This document shows positions 17,447 through 26,281 of a stretch of DNA of 64,000 nucleotides, piece after piece. The stretch covers positions 186,001 to 250,000 of the forward strand of contig NZ_KB893644.1 in NCBI RefSeq assembly GCF_000374125.1, in the 5' to 3' direction. How positions within the stretch are numbered: the first letter of the stretch is position 1; the number at the start of each line of letters is the position of its first letter. The translations under genes and the position numbers were made by a program. Source of the DNA: Niabella aurantiaca DSM 17617. GTDB lineage: Bacteria; Bacteroidota; Bacteroidia; Chitinophagales; Chitinophagaceae. Below the pieces are notes generated by a model that ran no database searches, was not told the origin of the DNA, and saw nothing but the letters and a program-made list of their open reading frames with translations.

Positions 17447-18289
17447 ATGGCAGGAGCATTAAAAAATTTTTATGAAACCCTGGGGGTACCGCGCTCAGCA
17501 ACCGATGAGCAGATCAAGACGGCATACAGGAAGCTGATCCTGAAATTTCATCCCGACAAAAATGTAGGGGATGTCTATTTTGAGGACTGGTCCAAAAAGA
17601 TCATCGAAGCATTTGAGGTGTTGAGCGACCCGCAGCTGCGCGCGGAATACGACCAGGTTTATGATGAGCACCGGAGCGCGGCAAAGAGGAATTTCCAGAA
17701 ACAGGCGCACCGTCCGGAACCAGATCCCCGACCTGCTGCTGAGCCGGAACCTGCCGCTCAGACGCCGCCGGACGCGGATCCGCAAATGGACGCATCCGAT
17801 GCGGGGCCGGTTCCGGAAGAAGATCCCCATGCCGCGGCAATGGCCCTGATCCGGGAGGAGTTGCCGGCCTATCTTACTGCAAAGCAGGATTATCTGAAAG
17901 CGGTAAAGGCATGGAAGGAACACGGGGAAGGAAGGCACCTGGCAAAAAAGAATTACAGGCTTCCGTTAATCCTTCTTTGCTTATTCATGATAGCCGCATC
18001 CGTAGTCTGGCTCGTGCGGCCCCCCGCAAAAGAACCGGTGGCAGCCGTTCCCGAAGGCACCGTGAGCGATATTGCCGGAAAATTCATTGTGGCTGCAGAC
18101 AAGGCCTATTTTTATAAAGATCCGCAAAACCAGGTACGGACGAACGAGTACCTGACAAAAGGCAACAAGATCCTGGTCTCAAAGCGGTATGGGAATTTTT
18201 ATTATGCTGTTTTTCAAAGTATTGCAAACCCGGACTATAAGCTTACCGGCTGGATAAAAGAGGAAGACCTTCAGCCATATGGCGAGTAG
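17447..18289 (+). CDS. J-domain protein with a membrane segment and SH3-like C-terminus
   Basis: Of 280 residues, 6-75 form a DnaJ domain with the HPD motif (KFHPDKN). A Pro/Glu/Ala-rich linker follows (about 85-130), then one membrane segment (about 170-190, LPLILLCLFMIAASVVWLV) and a C-terminal beta-rich domain with an SH3-like look (GTVSDIAGKFIVAADKAYFYKD ... TGWIKEEDLQPYG). The J domain is on the N-terminal, probably cytoplasmic, side and would recruit DnaK; the SH3-like part would face the periplasm. No Gly/Phe region or zinc fingers are present, so it is a type III J protein. It sits just before tssE, suggesting a role in assembly of the secretion machine (inference). Confidence 0.75.
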   Translation: MAGALKNFYETLGVPRSATDEQIKTAYRKLILKFHPDKNVGDVYFEDWSKKIIEAFEVLSDPQLRAEYDQVYDEHRSAAKRNFQKQAHRPEPDPRPAAEPEPAAQTPPDADPQMDASDAGPVPEEDPHAAAMALIREELPAYLTAKQDYLKAVKAWKEHGEGRHLAKKNYRLPLILLCLFMIAASVVWLVRPPAKEPVAAVPEGTVSDIAGKFIVAADKAYFYKDPQNQVRTNEYLTKGNKILVSKRYGNFYYAVFQSIANPDYKLTGWIKEEDLQPYGE

Positions 18290-18503
18290 CCCTTACAGAT
18301 CCGGGCAACAGGGGACCTGCTACCAAAAAACAAGTAATTTTTTCAAAAACCTTGGGCAAAACTGGGAAAATCTGGAAAAAAAAATCATATTTGCTTCAGG
18401 AGAGGAGACCTCTACCGCGTGTTTACCTATCAAGAAAATATCTTTTGAGCCTGGCAAATCGCAATATCTGAATCACGTTACTACGATCCATTTGACGTCG
18501 GGC

Positions 18504-18938
18504 ATGTTACATCCGTATTACAAACTACCGCTGGAGCTGGAAAAGATAGTGGGCAAAAAGGAACTAAAAAAGTGCTCGCTGAAGGAATCTATTGCCCACC
18601 ATTTACACCTGATGCTGACCACGGCCTTTGGCGAATTGCTGAGCGATGATCAGTTTGGGAACAAATTGTGGGAGGAAGATTTTGACAACGTTTCTTACCG
18701 GAACAGGCAAAAAGAAAAGATACTGCTTTCGCTGGGCAAAACCATTGCCCGTTTTGAAAAGAGGATCGAAAAGGTCAAGATCGAAATGCAGGTACGGCAG
18801 GAGGAAGCACCTTCAGGAATAGCCGATCCGGGTATTAAAAGAAAACTGGAATTTACCATTACCGCGGTAATTACGGCGACCAATGAGCCCATCCTGTACC
18901 GGGACGGGTTCTTTATCAGCCCGCTGGCCTATAATTAA
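18504..18938 (+). CDS. tssE: type VI secretion baseplate protein TssE (gp25-like)
   Basis: TssE is the gp25-like wedge component of the baseplate. The 144-residue protein from the ATG at 18504 begins LHPYYKLPLELEKIVGKKELKKCSLKESI, which I recognise as the usual start of Bacteroidota gp25 proteins, and includes LMLTTAFGELLSDDQFGNKLWEEDF, the core GPW/gp25 motif. The open frame reaches back to an ATG at 18279 overlapping the J-domain gene, but those 75 residues do not resemble the family. tssF starts 9 bases after the stop. Confidence 0.85.
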   Translation: MLHPYYKLPLELEKIVGKKELKKCSLKESIAHHLHLMLTTAFGELLSDDQFGNKLWEEDFDNVSYRNRQKEKILLSLGKTIARFEKRIEKVKIEMQVRQEEAPSGIADPGIKRKLEFTITAVITATNEPILYRDGFFISPLAYN

Positions 18939-18947
18939 ACCAAAAAG

Positions 18948-20825
18948 ATGAACGAGAGCAGGGAACATATAAGGAACAGGATGCTGCAAAATGCAGCGAG
19001 GATCTGGGGATACCCCGAAACAGAGGAAGCGTCGAATTTTGACCCGCTGGTGAGTTTGCTCTTATCGGTAAATGCTGCGGAGCTGGAACGGCTTTCAAAT
19101 GAGATCTATCATTCCCGTAACCGCGTAATGGACCGGATCGTGCAGCTGCTGGCGCCGGATGTGCTTACCGGTCCCCGGCTGGCCTCTGCCGTTCTGAATG
19201 CAAACAGCCTGGAGGATAGGGCAACCCTGTCTGTAAAAGAACAGTTCTTTATTACCCAAACCATCCGGGGCAATGCCGGGGAAGCTGCCAAAAGCACCGA
19301 TATCTTTTTTACCCCTACGGACCATTTTGTGATCAATAAGGCACGCGTGCGCTACGCTGCCACCGGTAACAAGCTATACCGCTACCCGGGTGGCGTTACT
19401 AAAGAGCTGACCGGGCTTGCAGAAGAACAGCAATGGTTGCCGGCCTCCACGCTCTGGATCGCAATGGACCATAAAGAGCTGGACCTGAACCATACTCAAT
19501 TTTATTTTCAATACCGGAGCGAGGTCAGTAAGGCTGTGTTCTACAACCAGCTGAAAAGCGCCGGATGGAGCATCAACGGACACCCGGTGCATACCCATAG
19601 GGGCTACAACGTGGCCACAAATACCAACCCGGACTGGTATGCAGCGCAGCTGATCCAGCAGGAGGCAAGCGCCACCTCCCGGTACATCAAACTGATAAAC
19701 GAATTGTACGAGGAAGCGTTTATCAGCATCAAAGACCCGGGAATGCAGCAATATGCCGCTGCAGAAAAGGACATTCCGGCGGCGTTAAAGGCGGTATTCG
19801 GAAACGATGTGCTCCGGAACATCACCGAACCGCTTTGCTGGATCAAGATCACTTTTCCGGAAAACATTACCAGCGCCATGCTGGAGGATGTAAGCGTATT
19901 TGCAAATTGCTTCCCCGTAGTGAACCGCAGGCTGCATGAGATCACTTACCGCATTCAGGAAATGATCAATGTGATCCCGTTGCTTACCGATGCCGACCAG
20001 TTTTATGACCTGGCCGAGATCACCGATGAAACCGGCCGCTTTTTACACATCCGCGAAAACACGGAAGAGGAACATCATAAGATCAATATCCTTTTACGTA
20101 ATGGCGGGGCGGGCCGTTTTGACGAACGGGACGCAACGGTTGTCGTGGAAAATCTTGTACAGCTCCTAAGGGATGAAAGTGCCGCCTTTTCAAAGCTGGG
20201 CAAGGATCTGATTGCCCAGGAGATCAAAAGCCTGCAGCAGTCCATCGCAAAAATTGAGCAGCTGGTGGGGGAAACGACCTCCAACCAGTCGGCCTACACG
20301 CCTTACCTGATGGTCCGGAACCCCAGGCAAACCAGTTCCAAATTTTTGTATGTTCAATATTGGAGCACCAACGGGTATGCTGCAAACGGGTTGCGGCCGG
20401 GTACGCGCCTGCAGCCTTATAAGACCGGATCGGTAAATCATTCTTCGGTTTTTTTACTGACCAATACACAAAGCGGCCGGAACCGGCTGAGCCAGGCGGA
20501 TGCCGTGGTGGCCTATAAATATGCCCTCCTGTCAAAAGACCGCATCATGAGCCGCAATGATATTGCCCTGTACTGCCGGTTGTTCCTGGGTGCAGCGGTA
20601 GAAGAGGTGAATGTGGATAAAGGATTTATGGTTTCTGCGGAAACCACAAAAGGGTTTATGAAAACAATTGATGTAACCATTACCATGAAGCGAAAGGCAT
20701 TTATTGAAGCCCAGGAAAAGGGCGAGACCGTCCAGTGGGAAAAGGAGCTGACATTGCAGCTGGCGGAGCGTTCCATGGCATTCATTCCATACCGGGTATT
20801 CATCAAAGAAGCATCAGGTATTTAA
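18948..20825 (+). CDS. tssF: type VI secretion baseplate subunit TssF
   Basis: TssF is the large gp6-like wedge protein that binds TssG and TssK. The 625-residue product opens with MNESREHIRNRMLQNAARIWGY and an early helical region followed by LAPDVLTGPRLASAVL, as in Bacteroidota TssF proteins, and is of normal length. Position is decisive: tssE lies 9 bases upstream and tssG 3 bases downstream. No catalytic residues are expected. The N-terminal helix MLQNAARIWGYPE carries the family pattern, which makes the call firm despite low similarity to proteobacterial TssF. Confidence 0.85.
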   Translation: MNESREHIRNRMLQNAARIWGYPETEEASNFDPLVSLLLSVNAAELERLSNEIYHSRNRVMDRIVQLLAPDVLTGPRLASAVLNANSLEDRATLSVKEQFFITQTIRGNAGEAAKSTDIFFTPTDHFVINKARVRYAATGNKLYRYPGGVTKELTGLAEEQQWLPASTLWIAMDHKELDLNHTQFYFQYRSEVSKAVFYNQLKSAGWSINGHPVHTHRGYNVATNTNPDWYAAQLIQQEASATSRYIKLINELYEEAFISIKDPGMQQYAAAEKDIPAALKAVFGNDVLRNITEPLCWIKITFPENITSAMLEDVSVFANCFPVVNRRLHEITYRIQEMINVIPLLTDADQFYDLAEITDETGRFLHIRENTEEEHHKINILLRNGGAGRFDERDATVVVENLVQLLRDESAAFSKLGKDLIAQEIKSLQQSIAKIEQLVGETTSNQSAYTPYLMVRNPRQTSSKFLYVQYWSTNGYAANGLRPGTRLQPYKTGSVNHSSVFLLTNTQSGRNRLSQADAVVAYKYALLSKDRIMSRNDIALYCRLFLGAAVEEVNVDKGFMVSAETTKGFMKTIDVTITMKRKAFIEAQEKGETVQWEKELTLQLAERSMAFIPYRVFIKEASGI

Positions 20826-20828
20826 TAA

Positions 20829-21788
20829 ATGAAAAAAGAAGAGCAAATAAAATATCTGACCGGGTGGCTGCAGGAGCGCAACGCCGATGTAAAGGCGGAA
20901 GTGTTGCTGAACCATGCGCTGGAGAATGGTTTTCCGGAGCAGGGATTTGTAACCCACAACAACGGCTATTTTTACCGGGATTTTGTAAAAGATATTTACC
21001 AGACAAATGTTATTGAAGATAACTGGTACCGGATCTTTATAGAGGTAGGGCTGTCGCGTGCGGGTTTTTACGATATGCTGCCGGAGGCGCTGTTCCACCA
21101 GCCCGAAACCAGTGAATTCAGACAGCGTGCCGGCGTTGCGGAAATGATCGACCGGTATAAGAAAAATCTTGTAAAAGAGAACGAGACGCGTAAGTTCTTT
21201 CAGCCGTTTGAGAACGAATTTTTCTACCAGCAGATGATGCTGGAAAAGGAGGAAGTCAACCTTCTGGATGTTCTGAAAAGCCGGATACTGACAAAATATT
21301 TCCTGGACTTTTGGGGGTTGCCTCCCTCATTTAAGGTACATGAAGCAGCTTCTTTTTTGCTGCTGCTGCCTCATGCGCACCGGATCAGTGGTAACCTGCC
21401 GGTTATGGAGTCCTGCCTGAAGGCCCTGTTACACGAGCCGGTGCAGATCCTCCGCAAGGAGCCGCAGGTGATCCGGGTGGAAGCAGCTGCCGGGCTGGGC
21501 AGTGGGGCCGGGCTCGGAGAGCAGCCGCTGGGCGATTATATGGTTTGCGGAACAGAGTTTGTGGAAGATTATCCGGTACTGCAATACAAGATCGGCCCGC
21601 TGAAGAACGGGAAGATCAGCGATTTTATCAACAATAAAGAGAAAGAGGTCCTGATCCGGACCTTCAATGATTATTTTGCGCCGGTGGAAGCAGATATTGA
21701 AATAGAGATCCTGATCGAACCGGCAGCGGAGGGGATGTCTTTTGATGCCGGCAGTGAGGTGATCCTGGGATATTCGTCCGTTATGTAA
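20829..21788 (+). CDS. tssG: type VI secretion baseplate subunit TssG
   Basis: At 319 residues it follows tssF by 3 bases, the invariant arrangement of the two interacting baseplate proteins. The body has mixed helices and a later region (CGTEFVEDYPVLQYKIGPL ... LIRTFNDYFAPVEADIEIEILI) reminiscent of the gp53-like part of TssG. Similarity to proteobacterial TssG is weak, so the call leans on context and size. In the usual wedge one TssG joins two TssF copies. Confidence 0.75.
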   Translation: MKKEEQIKYLTGWLQERNADVKAEVLLNHALENGFPEQGFVTHNNGYFYRDFVKDIYQTNVIEDNWYRIFIEVGLSRAGFYDMLPEALFHQPETSEFRQRAGVAEMIDRYKKNLVKENETRKFFQPFENEFFYQQMMLEKEEVNLLDVLKSRILTKYFLDFWGLPPSFKVHEAASFLLLLPHAHRISGNLPVMESCLKALLHEPVQILRKEPQVIRVEAAAGLGSGAGLGEQPLGDYMVCGTEFVEDYPVLQYKIGPLKNGKISDFINNKEKEVLIRTFNDYFAPVEADIEIEILIEPAAEGMSFDAGSEVILGYSSVM

Positions 21789-21824
21789 ACGTTTTTTTAA
21801 TCAAGGAACAACAGACAGCAATAA

Positions 21825-22694
21825 ATGGAAAACTGGTTTTCGCCATCTTTAAGATCTGCGCTGCCCTACCTGGGGATCAGCTTCATCAGCATGTCCGTGA
21901 TCATGGGGCTGATTGTTTCGAAAATAAGAGGAAGCTTTAAGCCTTTTACCAAACCCACTGTTTATTATATTTTACTGTACGCCGCCGGGTTTGCGGTGAT
22001 CGGGCTGCTGTCCTGGTTCCGCTTCCTGGAAAGCAATACGCAACAATTCCTTTTCTTTCAGTTCTTCTTCCTGTGTCTGGGCATCCTGCATGTATATACC
22101 CTCACCACGCGGCTGAAATGGGTAAATGAAAAAACTTACTGGGCCGAGGTCTTTCTTACGCTCGCCATCCTGTTCCTCGGAGGCCTTTGTTTTATGATGA
22201 CCTACCGTTTGTTCCGGAAAGATCATATGGATCTTACCATGCTTACAGCGGGCGTCATTTTCTTTATTCCGCTGATCGTTTACTATACCTACAGGCAGGC
22301 GGTTGCCATCCCTTTTAAGATCCTCAAGCAATGGCAATACCCGGCTCACATGGAAATAGCCGAGGTGGATGAAAAGAAACTGAGAAATCTTTTGGTCATT
22401 AGTTTTGAGTTCTATAAAAAAGGGACCGATCAGCATTTTACCAACTTCCGGGCCAAAGCGCCCGCAGATATGGAGTTTGGGGAGCTGTTCTATTATTTTA
22501 TCAACGATTATAATGAGCGGCATCCCAGTGCCAGCATTTCTTATATCAACGAAAAAGGTGAATCTTCCGGTTGGATCTTTTTCAAAAAACCGAAATGGTA
22601 CACCTTATTCACAAAATACATCGATCCGGAACGGACCATCTTTATGAATAAAGTAAAAGAAAACGATATTATTATTTGTTCCAGGGTTTCCTGA
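21825..22694 (+). CDS. tssN: TssN-family type VI secretion membrane protein
   Basis: TssN is found only in the Bacteroidota subtype iii system, which lacks TssJLM; it is thought to be part of the alternative membrane complex. The 289-residue protein has about five membrane segments in its first 170 residues (for example YYILLYAAGFAVIGLLSWF, FLFFQFFFLCLGILHVYTL, MLTAGVIFFIPLIVYYTY) and a soluble C-terminal domain of about 110 residues ending in KVKENDIIICSRVS. It lies between tssG (36 bases) and tssK (13 bases). The family match is from topology, size and position. Confidence 0.8.
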   Translation: MENWFSPSLRSALPYLGISFISMSVIMGLIVSKIRGSFKPFTKPTVYYILLYAAGFAVIGLLSWFRFLESNTQQFLFFQFFFLCLGILHVYTLTTRLKWVNEKTYWAEVFLTLAILFLGGLCFMMTYRLFRKDHMDLTMLTAGVIFFIPLIVYYTYRQAVAIPFKILKQWQYPAHMEIAEVDEKKLRNLLVISFEFYKKGTDQHFTNFRAKAPADMEFGELFYYFINDYNERHPSASISYINEKGESSGWIFFKKPKWYTLFTKYIDPERTIFMNKVKENDIIICSRVS

Positions 22695-22707
22695 AAAATA
22701 GAAAAAT

Positions 22708-23883
22708 ATGAATCGCATACAAGAATACAAACCGGTGAATTGGGTAAACGGGATGAAGATTAACAAAAGCCATTTCATTGCCCAGCAGAATGCTACGGTA
22801 TTTCAGCAGGCGCTGAGCAACACCGTGTTCTTAAACGACCATAATTACGGTCTGTTGCCCATCAGCACCGCCATTGAGCCGCCGAGAATATGGGTGAGCG
22901 TAGACAATATGCAGCATGTGAGCCTGCGCATTATGTCCTGCACCGCTATTACCCGGGGGGGCTATGTGATCCGGCTGAACTCCGACTCCGCGGGCAATAC
23001 CAACCAGCTGGGCGCAAAGATTCCCGGTTTAAGCGTACCGTTTAAGGAGCTTCAGGGGAAGTCCGAAGCATTCTATGTCATTCTTTCGCTGGACCCTTAT
23101 AACCCGGTGCCTTCCGGGGCGGCCAACCCGGAGGAGCAGCCCATCCGGCTGCCTTTTACAGAACCGGCCTTTAGCGTATCGTTGCTTCCGGTAGCCGATA
23201 CCTCGCTGAACACGCTTGGGGAGTTTCAGCTGCCGGTCGGCAAAGTGCTCATTCATGACCAGTCTGTATCGCTGGAGGAAGACTACCTGCCGCCCTGTAC
23301 CTCGGTAAACAGCCATGAAAGCCTGATCCAGCACCATGCGGAAACAGAACAGTTCTTTGGAAGAATGGAGCTGAATGCGTTGCAGATCCTGCAAAAGATC
23401 CTGCAAAAGAATCAGCAAAATGATCTGATCGATCCGGTACGCAAATTAAGCGAGCAGGTATTGTTCTATATTTCCCAGGCTTATGGAAGTTACCGGCACG
23501 ATGTGTTGTACGGTCCGCCCGTAAACCTGGTTTCCTCCATCTCCGGCCTGGCGCGGACCATTAAAAATGCCATGGACATTTATGTAGGATCTGCAAAGGA
23601 AGAAATGATCAATTATTTTACGGAATGGTGTAATGTAAACCAGGGAGAGCTGGAAGAGGAGATCACCGGCATTACCAATTACCGGTATGATCACCTGAAC
23701 ATCCGCCAGGGGATCGATAAGAACGTAAAATTCTGTGCGCTCATTCTGCAGTTGTTTACCAACCTTGCCGGGCTGGATTATATCGGCAAGAAAAAGGAGA
23801 CCGGCATTTTCGTAAAAGAAAAGCTGATCGTTCCCGAAGAAGAAGTGCAGGCAAGGAAACGCGGATTTTTCCTGGCGGATTGA
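22708..23883 (+). CDS. tssK: type VI secretion baseplate connector TssK
   Basis: TssK links the baseplate to the membrane complex and resembles phage receptor-binding proteins. The 391-residue product starts RIQEYKPVNWVNGMKINKSHFI; the VNWVNGMKINKSHF stretch is the characteristic Bacteroidota counterpart of the WxxGMLLxPQHF start of TssK. The rest alternates beta-rich shoulder regions with a helical middle (about residues 205-345). Length is a little under the 440 of proteobacterial forms. It lies between tssN and tssO, with 13 and 37 bases to either side. Confidence 0.85.
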   Translation: MNRIQEYKPVNWVNGMKINKSHFIAQQNATVFQQALSNTVFLNDHNYGLLPISTAIEPPRIWVSVDNMQHVSLRIMSCTAITRGGYVIRLNSDSAGNTNQLGAKIPGLSVPFKELQGKSEAFYVILSLDPYNPVPSGAANPEEQPIRLPFTEPAFSVSLLPVADTSLNTLGEFQLPVGKVLIHDQSVSLEEDYLPPCTSVNSHESLIQHHAETEQFFGRMELNALQILQKILQKNQQNDLIDPVRKLSEQVLFYISQAYGSYRHDVLYGPPVNLVSSISGLARTIKNAMDIYVGSAKEEMINYFTEWCNVNQGELEEEITGITNYRYDHLNIRQGIDKNVKFCALILQLFTNLAGLDYIGKKKETGIFVKEKLIVPEEEVQARKRGFFLAD

Positions 23884-23920
23884 TCCCTCATCATTAACCG
23901 GAATTTAAAACAAAAGAAAA

Positions 23921-24433
23921 ATGTCGCAGATCGTCATCAATGCAAAAGAGCGCCGGCAGGCCTTCTGGAAGTTTTTATTGTTGTTCATACTGGCTGTAGG
24001 GCTGGTATTGCTGGCCTTTTATTTTGACACCCGGGTGCCCACCAAAGATAACCGGGTGATGCGGCAGCAATTAAACAATTTCAAACTGCAGGAAGCTGCC
24101 CAGGACCGGTTTGTGCAAACCATGGATGAAACCAAGGTCCTGATCGATTCACTGAGGAAACCGGGATCGCAGAAAGCGTATCTCAACTCGCTGATTATGG
24201 AAAAGATCCGGACCCTGAATAACCTGCAGTATAAGGACAGCAGCATGTACTCCCGGCTCAATACAAATGTGATCGATGTGTTTCAGCGTTATCTGGAAGC
24301 CACAAACAAGATCACGGATATCGGCGATATGCCGGCCGAGCTGGAGAAACTGAAGGGAGATAACGCACAGCTTAGCCGGGATCTTACAGAGTGCCGGACC
24401 CAGATGAACAATCTGTTGACCACACCGCGCTAA
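23921..24433 (+). CDS. tssO: TssO-family type VI secretion transmembrane protein
   Basis: The 170-residue protein has a short cytoplasmic N-terminus, one membrane helix (about residues 18-37, FLLLFILAVGLVLLAFYF), and a periplasmic domain that is almost all helical, ending in a coiled coil (LEKLKGDNAQLSRDLTECRTQM). This matches TssO of subtype iii systems, proposed to help replace TssJLM. It is the last gene of the tssE-tssO run; the next gene is on the other strand. Confidence 0.8.
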   Translation: MSQIVINAKERRQAFWKFLLLFILAVGLVLLAFYFDTRVPTKDNRVMRQQLNNFKLQEAAQDRFVQTMDETKVLIDSLRKPGSQKAYLNSLIMEKIRTLNNLQYKDSSMYSRLNTNVIDVFQRYLEATNKITDIGDMPAELEKLKGDNAQLSRDLTECRTQMNNLLTTPR

Positions 24434-24454
24434 ACGCGGAAGCAGTTCTTTGAC

Positions 24455-25114
24455 TTAATTTTTTGCTACTTTCCGGGATTTGTTCACGATCAGTCTGCCG
24501 GATGCCACATACCGTGCGGCCCAATAGGGCTTTTGCAGACTTTCGATGGTAACGCCCCGGGATGCGGCGTTCACAAAGCGGCCATTACCCAGGTATAGGC
24601 CTACGTGTGTAATGGGATTCCCGGGTATCGTCTTAAAAAAGATCAGGTCGCCTTCAGCCAGTGATTCCCAGCGGGCAAACCGTTCTACATTATCGGTAAA
24701 GTATTGCTGGTAAGAGGTCCGGGGAATATAAATATCATATACTTCCGCCAGCAGCCGCTGCATCAGCGCCGAGCAGTCGATGCCTCGTTTTGTGGTTCCG
24801 CCCCATTGATACGGTGTATGCAGCCATTCATCAATAAAGCGATAGAGCTTCAGGTTGACGATGCTGTCTGCAGGAACCTGTAAATATCCGGCATATTTTA
24901 CCCGGAGCAGTGAGTCGGATCTTGACAGGGTGCTTCCTCCGGAAGCGCTTTCATTGCCGGTCAGGGCAGCCGTATGCAGGAGCGAATCTTTGGGGCGCGT
25001 GTTGTTGATGTACAGAGAAGTACTGTAATCCGGAGCAACCGGTTTTTTAAAAAGAGAACAGCCGGAGAGGATCAGGGTGATTAACAAGGTGCCGAATATT
25101 TTTCGTGGTAACAT
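24455..25114 (-). CDS. NlpC/P60 family lipoprotein (cell-wall peptidase)
   Basis: The 219-residue protein has a lipoprotein signal (lipobox LSGC, Cys19) and a C-terminal NlpC/P60 domain (about residues 90-200). The catalytic Cys is in DCSAL (Cys114) and the His in THVGLYLG (His170); the third polar residue is Asn182 (FVNAAS) rather than the histidine of E. coli Spr, an accepted substitution. It would cleave D-Glu-diaminopimelate type bonds in peptidoglycan from the envelope side. It is the only minus-strand gene in the type VI cluster, so it could be an unrelated housekeeping gene or a tool for opening the wall for the machine. Confidence 0.88.
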   Translation of the reverse strand: MLPRKIFGTLLITLILSGCSLFKKPVAPDYSTSLYINNTRPKDSLLHTAALTGNESASGGSTLSRSDSLLRVKYAGYLQVPADSIVNLKLYRFIDEWLHTPYQWGGTTKRGIDCSALMQRLLAEVYDIYIPRTSYQQYFTDNVERFARWESLAEGDLIFFKTIPGNPITHVGLYLGNGRFVNAASRGVTIESLQKPYWAARYVASGRLIVNKSRKVAKN

Positions 25115-25180
25115 GTAGCAAAATTAAGTTTTAAACTAAAAAAATTTTATAAAAACTATTGGAAATCGTAAAACCGTTTT

Positions 25181-26254
25181 ATGCAAAAAAAACAATTTAT
25201 GGTTTTTCGGCTGGATGATAACGTGATCATCACACTGCTCGCTGTGTGCATTCTGGCCTCACTGGCATTTGTGGTGCGTTTTAAAAACTATAAACCCTGT
25301 GCAGATTTTACCATCAAAACAGTGGGCTCCACGCTTCAGGTAGGTACCATTGTGCGGCTTGAAACGGATGTACGCGATTTTAAAAGGCTGCATTGGGATT
25401 TTGGCGATAACCAGCAGAGCGTTACCGAGGTGGGCTCTGTGATGCACTCCTATGATGCTCCCGGCGACTATACGATTATGCTGATTGCGGATGGAAAATG
25501 CACGGAGTACAAGACCATTACCATCATCGAGGCTCCGGAAATCGTTGATTCTACGTTGATTGCAAAATTAGTAATGCCGGCCACCGCCGAAGTGGACGTG
25601 CCAGTGCTGTTTACCGACACATCTTCAAGAGCAAGCAGCTGGGAGTGGCGTTTTGGAGAAACCGCTACTGTGGACGGAACCCTGAGAAACCAGTATTATA
25701 CCTATAAAACACCCGGATGGAAAACGATCTCCGTGGTGATCAACGGGAACATGAAAACCCCGCTGGTAAGAAAAATCTTTGTGAACCCCAAAGCGGCCGC
25801 AGAATTGCCGCGGGCAAACGCCGGAGCCTCCGGGCCGGTGATCCGCCCCCGGGTGAACGAAGAGCCGCAAACGGCACCCCTGCCGGAGCAGCTGAACCCC
25901 AGGCCCCAGCCACAGAATCCCAAGCCGCAGGCGCCGGAGCCGGTGGTCATGTACCCGGATGTGGCTGCTGCAGACTTTAACCAGATGCTCCGCAATTCTG
26001 CGGGAGGAAAACGGCCGATTTCCACTTTTAGTAAATACTTTTGTGAGGGGAATATGAATACGACGGTTATCCTCAACGGAAAAGCAACCACCTTTCAGCA
26101 GTTTTTTGCGAAAGTGGCTGCCGTAAAAAAAGGCGATAAATTGTCGTTGACTACCACCTTGTATAAAAACAAACAGAACAATTGCATCAATAAAATTGAT
26201 GTGATCGGGAAAGTAAAAACGGGAATGCTGGGAATGTCCTGGAGGGATCTTTAA
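25181..26254 (+). CDS. PKD-domain membrane protein of the type VI cluster
   Basis: The 357-residue protein has one membrane segment near the start (about residues 13-29, VIITLLAVCILASLAFV) and then two PKD-like domains: WDFGDNQQSV...YDAPGDYTIM (about 67-105) and WEWRFGETATVDG...YKTPGWKTISV (about 150-190). A Pro-rich linker (about 210-250) leads to a C-terminal domain of about 105 residues. PKD proteins are recurrent in subtype iii clusters next to tssO and clpV and may correspond to TssP, but I am not certain of the letter. It is 27 bases from clpV and likely cotranscribed. Confidence 0.75.
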   Translation: MQKKQFMVFRLDDNVIITLLAVCILASLAFVVRFKNYKPCADFTIKTVGSTLQVGTIVRLETDVRDFKRLHWDFGDNQQSVTEVGSVMHSYDAPGDYTIMLIADGKCTEYKTITIIEAPEIVDSTLIAKLVMPATAEVDVPVLFTDTSSRASSWEWRFGETATVDGTLRNQYYTYKTPGWKTISVVINGNMKTPLVRKIFVNPKAAAELPRANAGASGPVIRPRVNEEPQTAPLPEQLNPRPQPQNPKPQAPEPVVMYPDVAAADFNQMLRNSAGGKRPISTFSKYFCEGNMNTTVILNGKATTFQQFFAKVAAVKKGDKLSLTTTLYKNKQNNCINKIDVIGKVKTGMLGMSWRDL

Positions 26255-26281
26255 ACAATCTTTAAAAATTAACCAACCAAA

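Noticed and set aside
18279-18503. 75-residue N-terminal extension of TssE
   Set aside because: The extension overlaps the J-domain gene and does not resemble gp25 proteins; the conserved start is at 18504.
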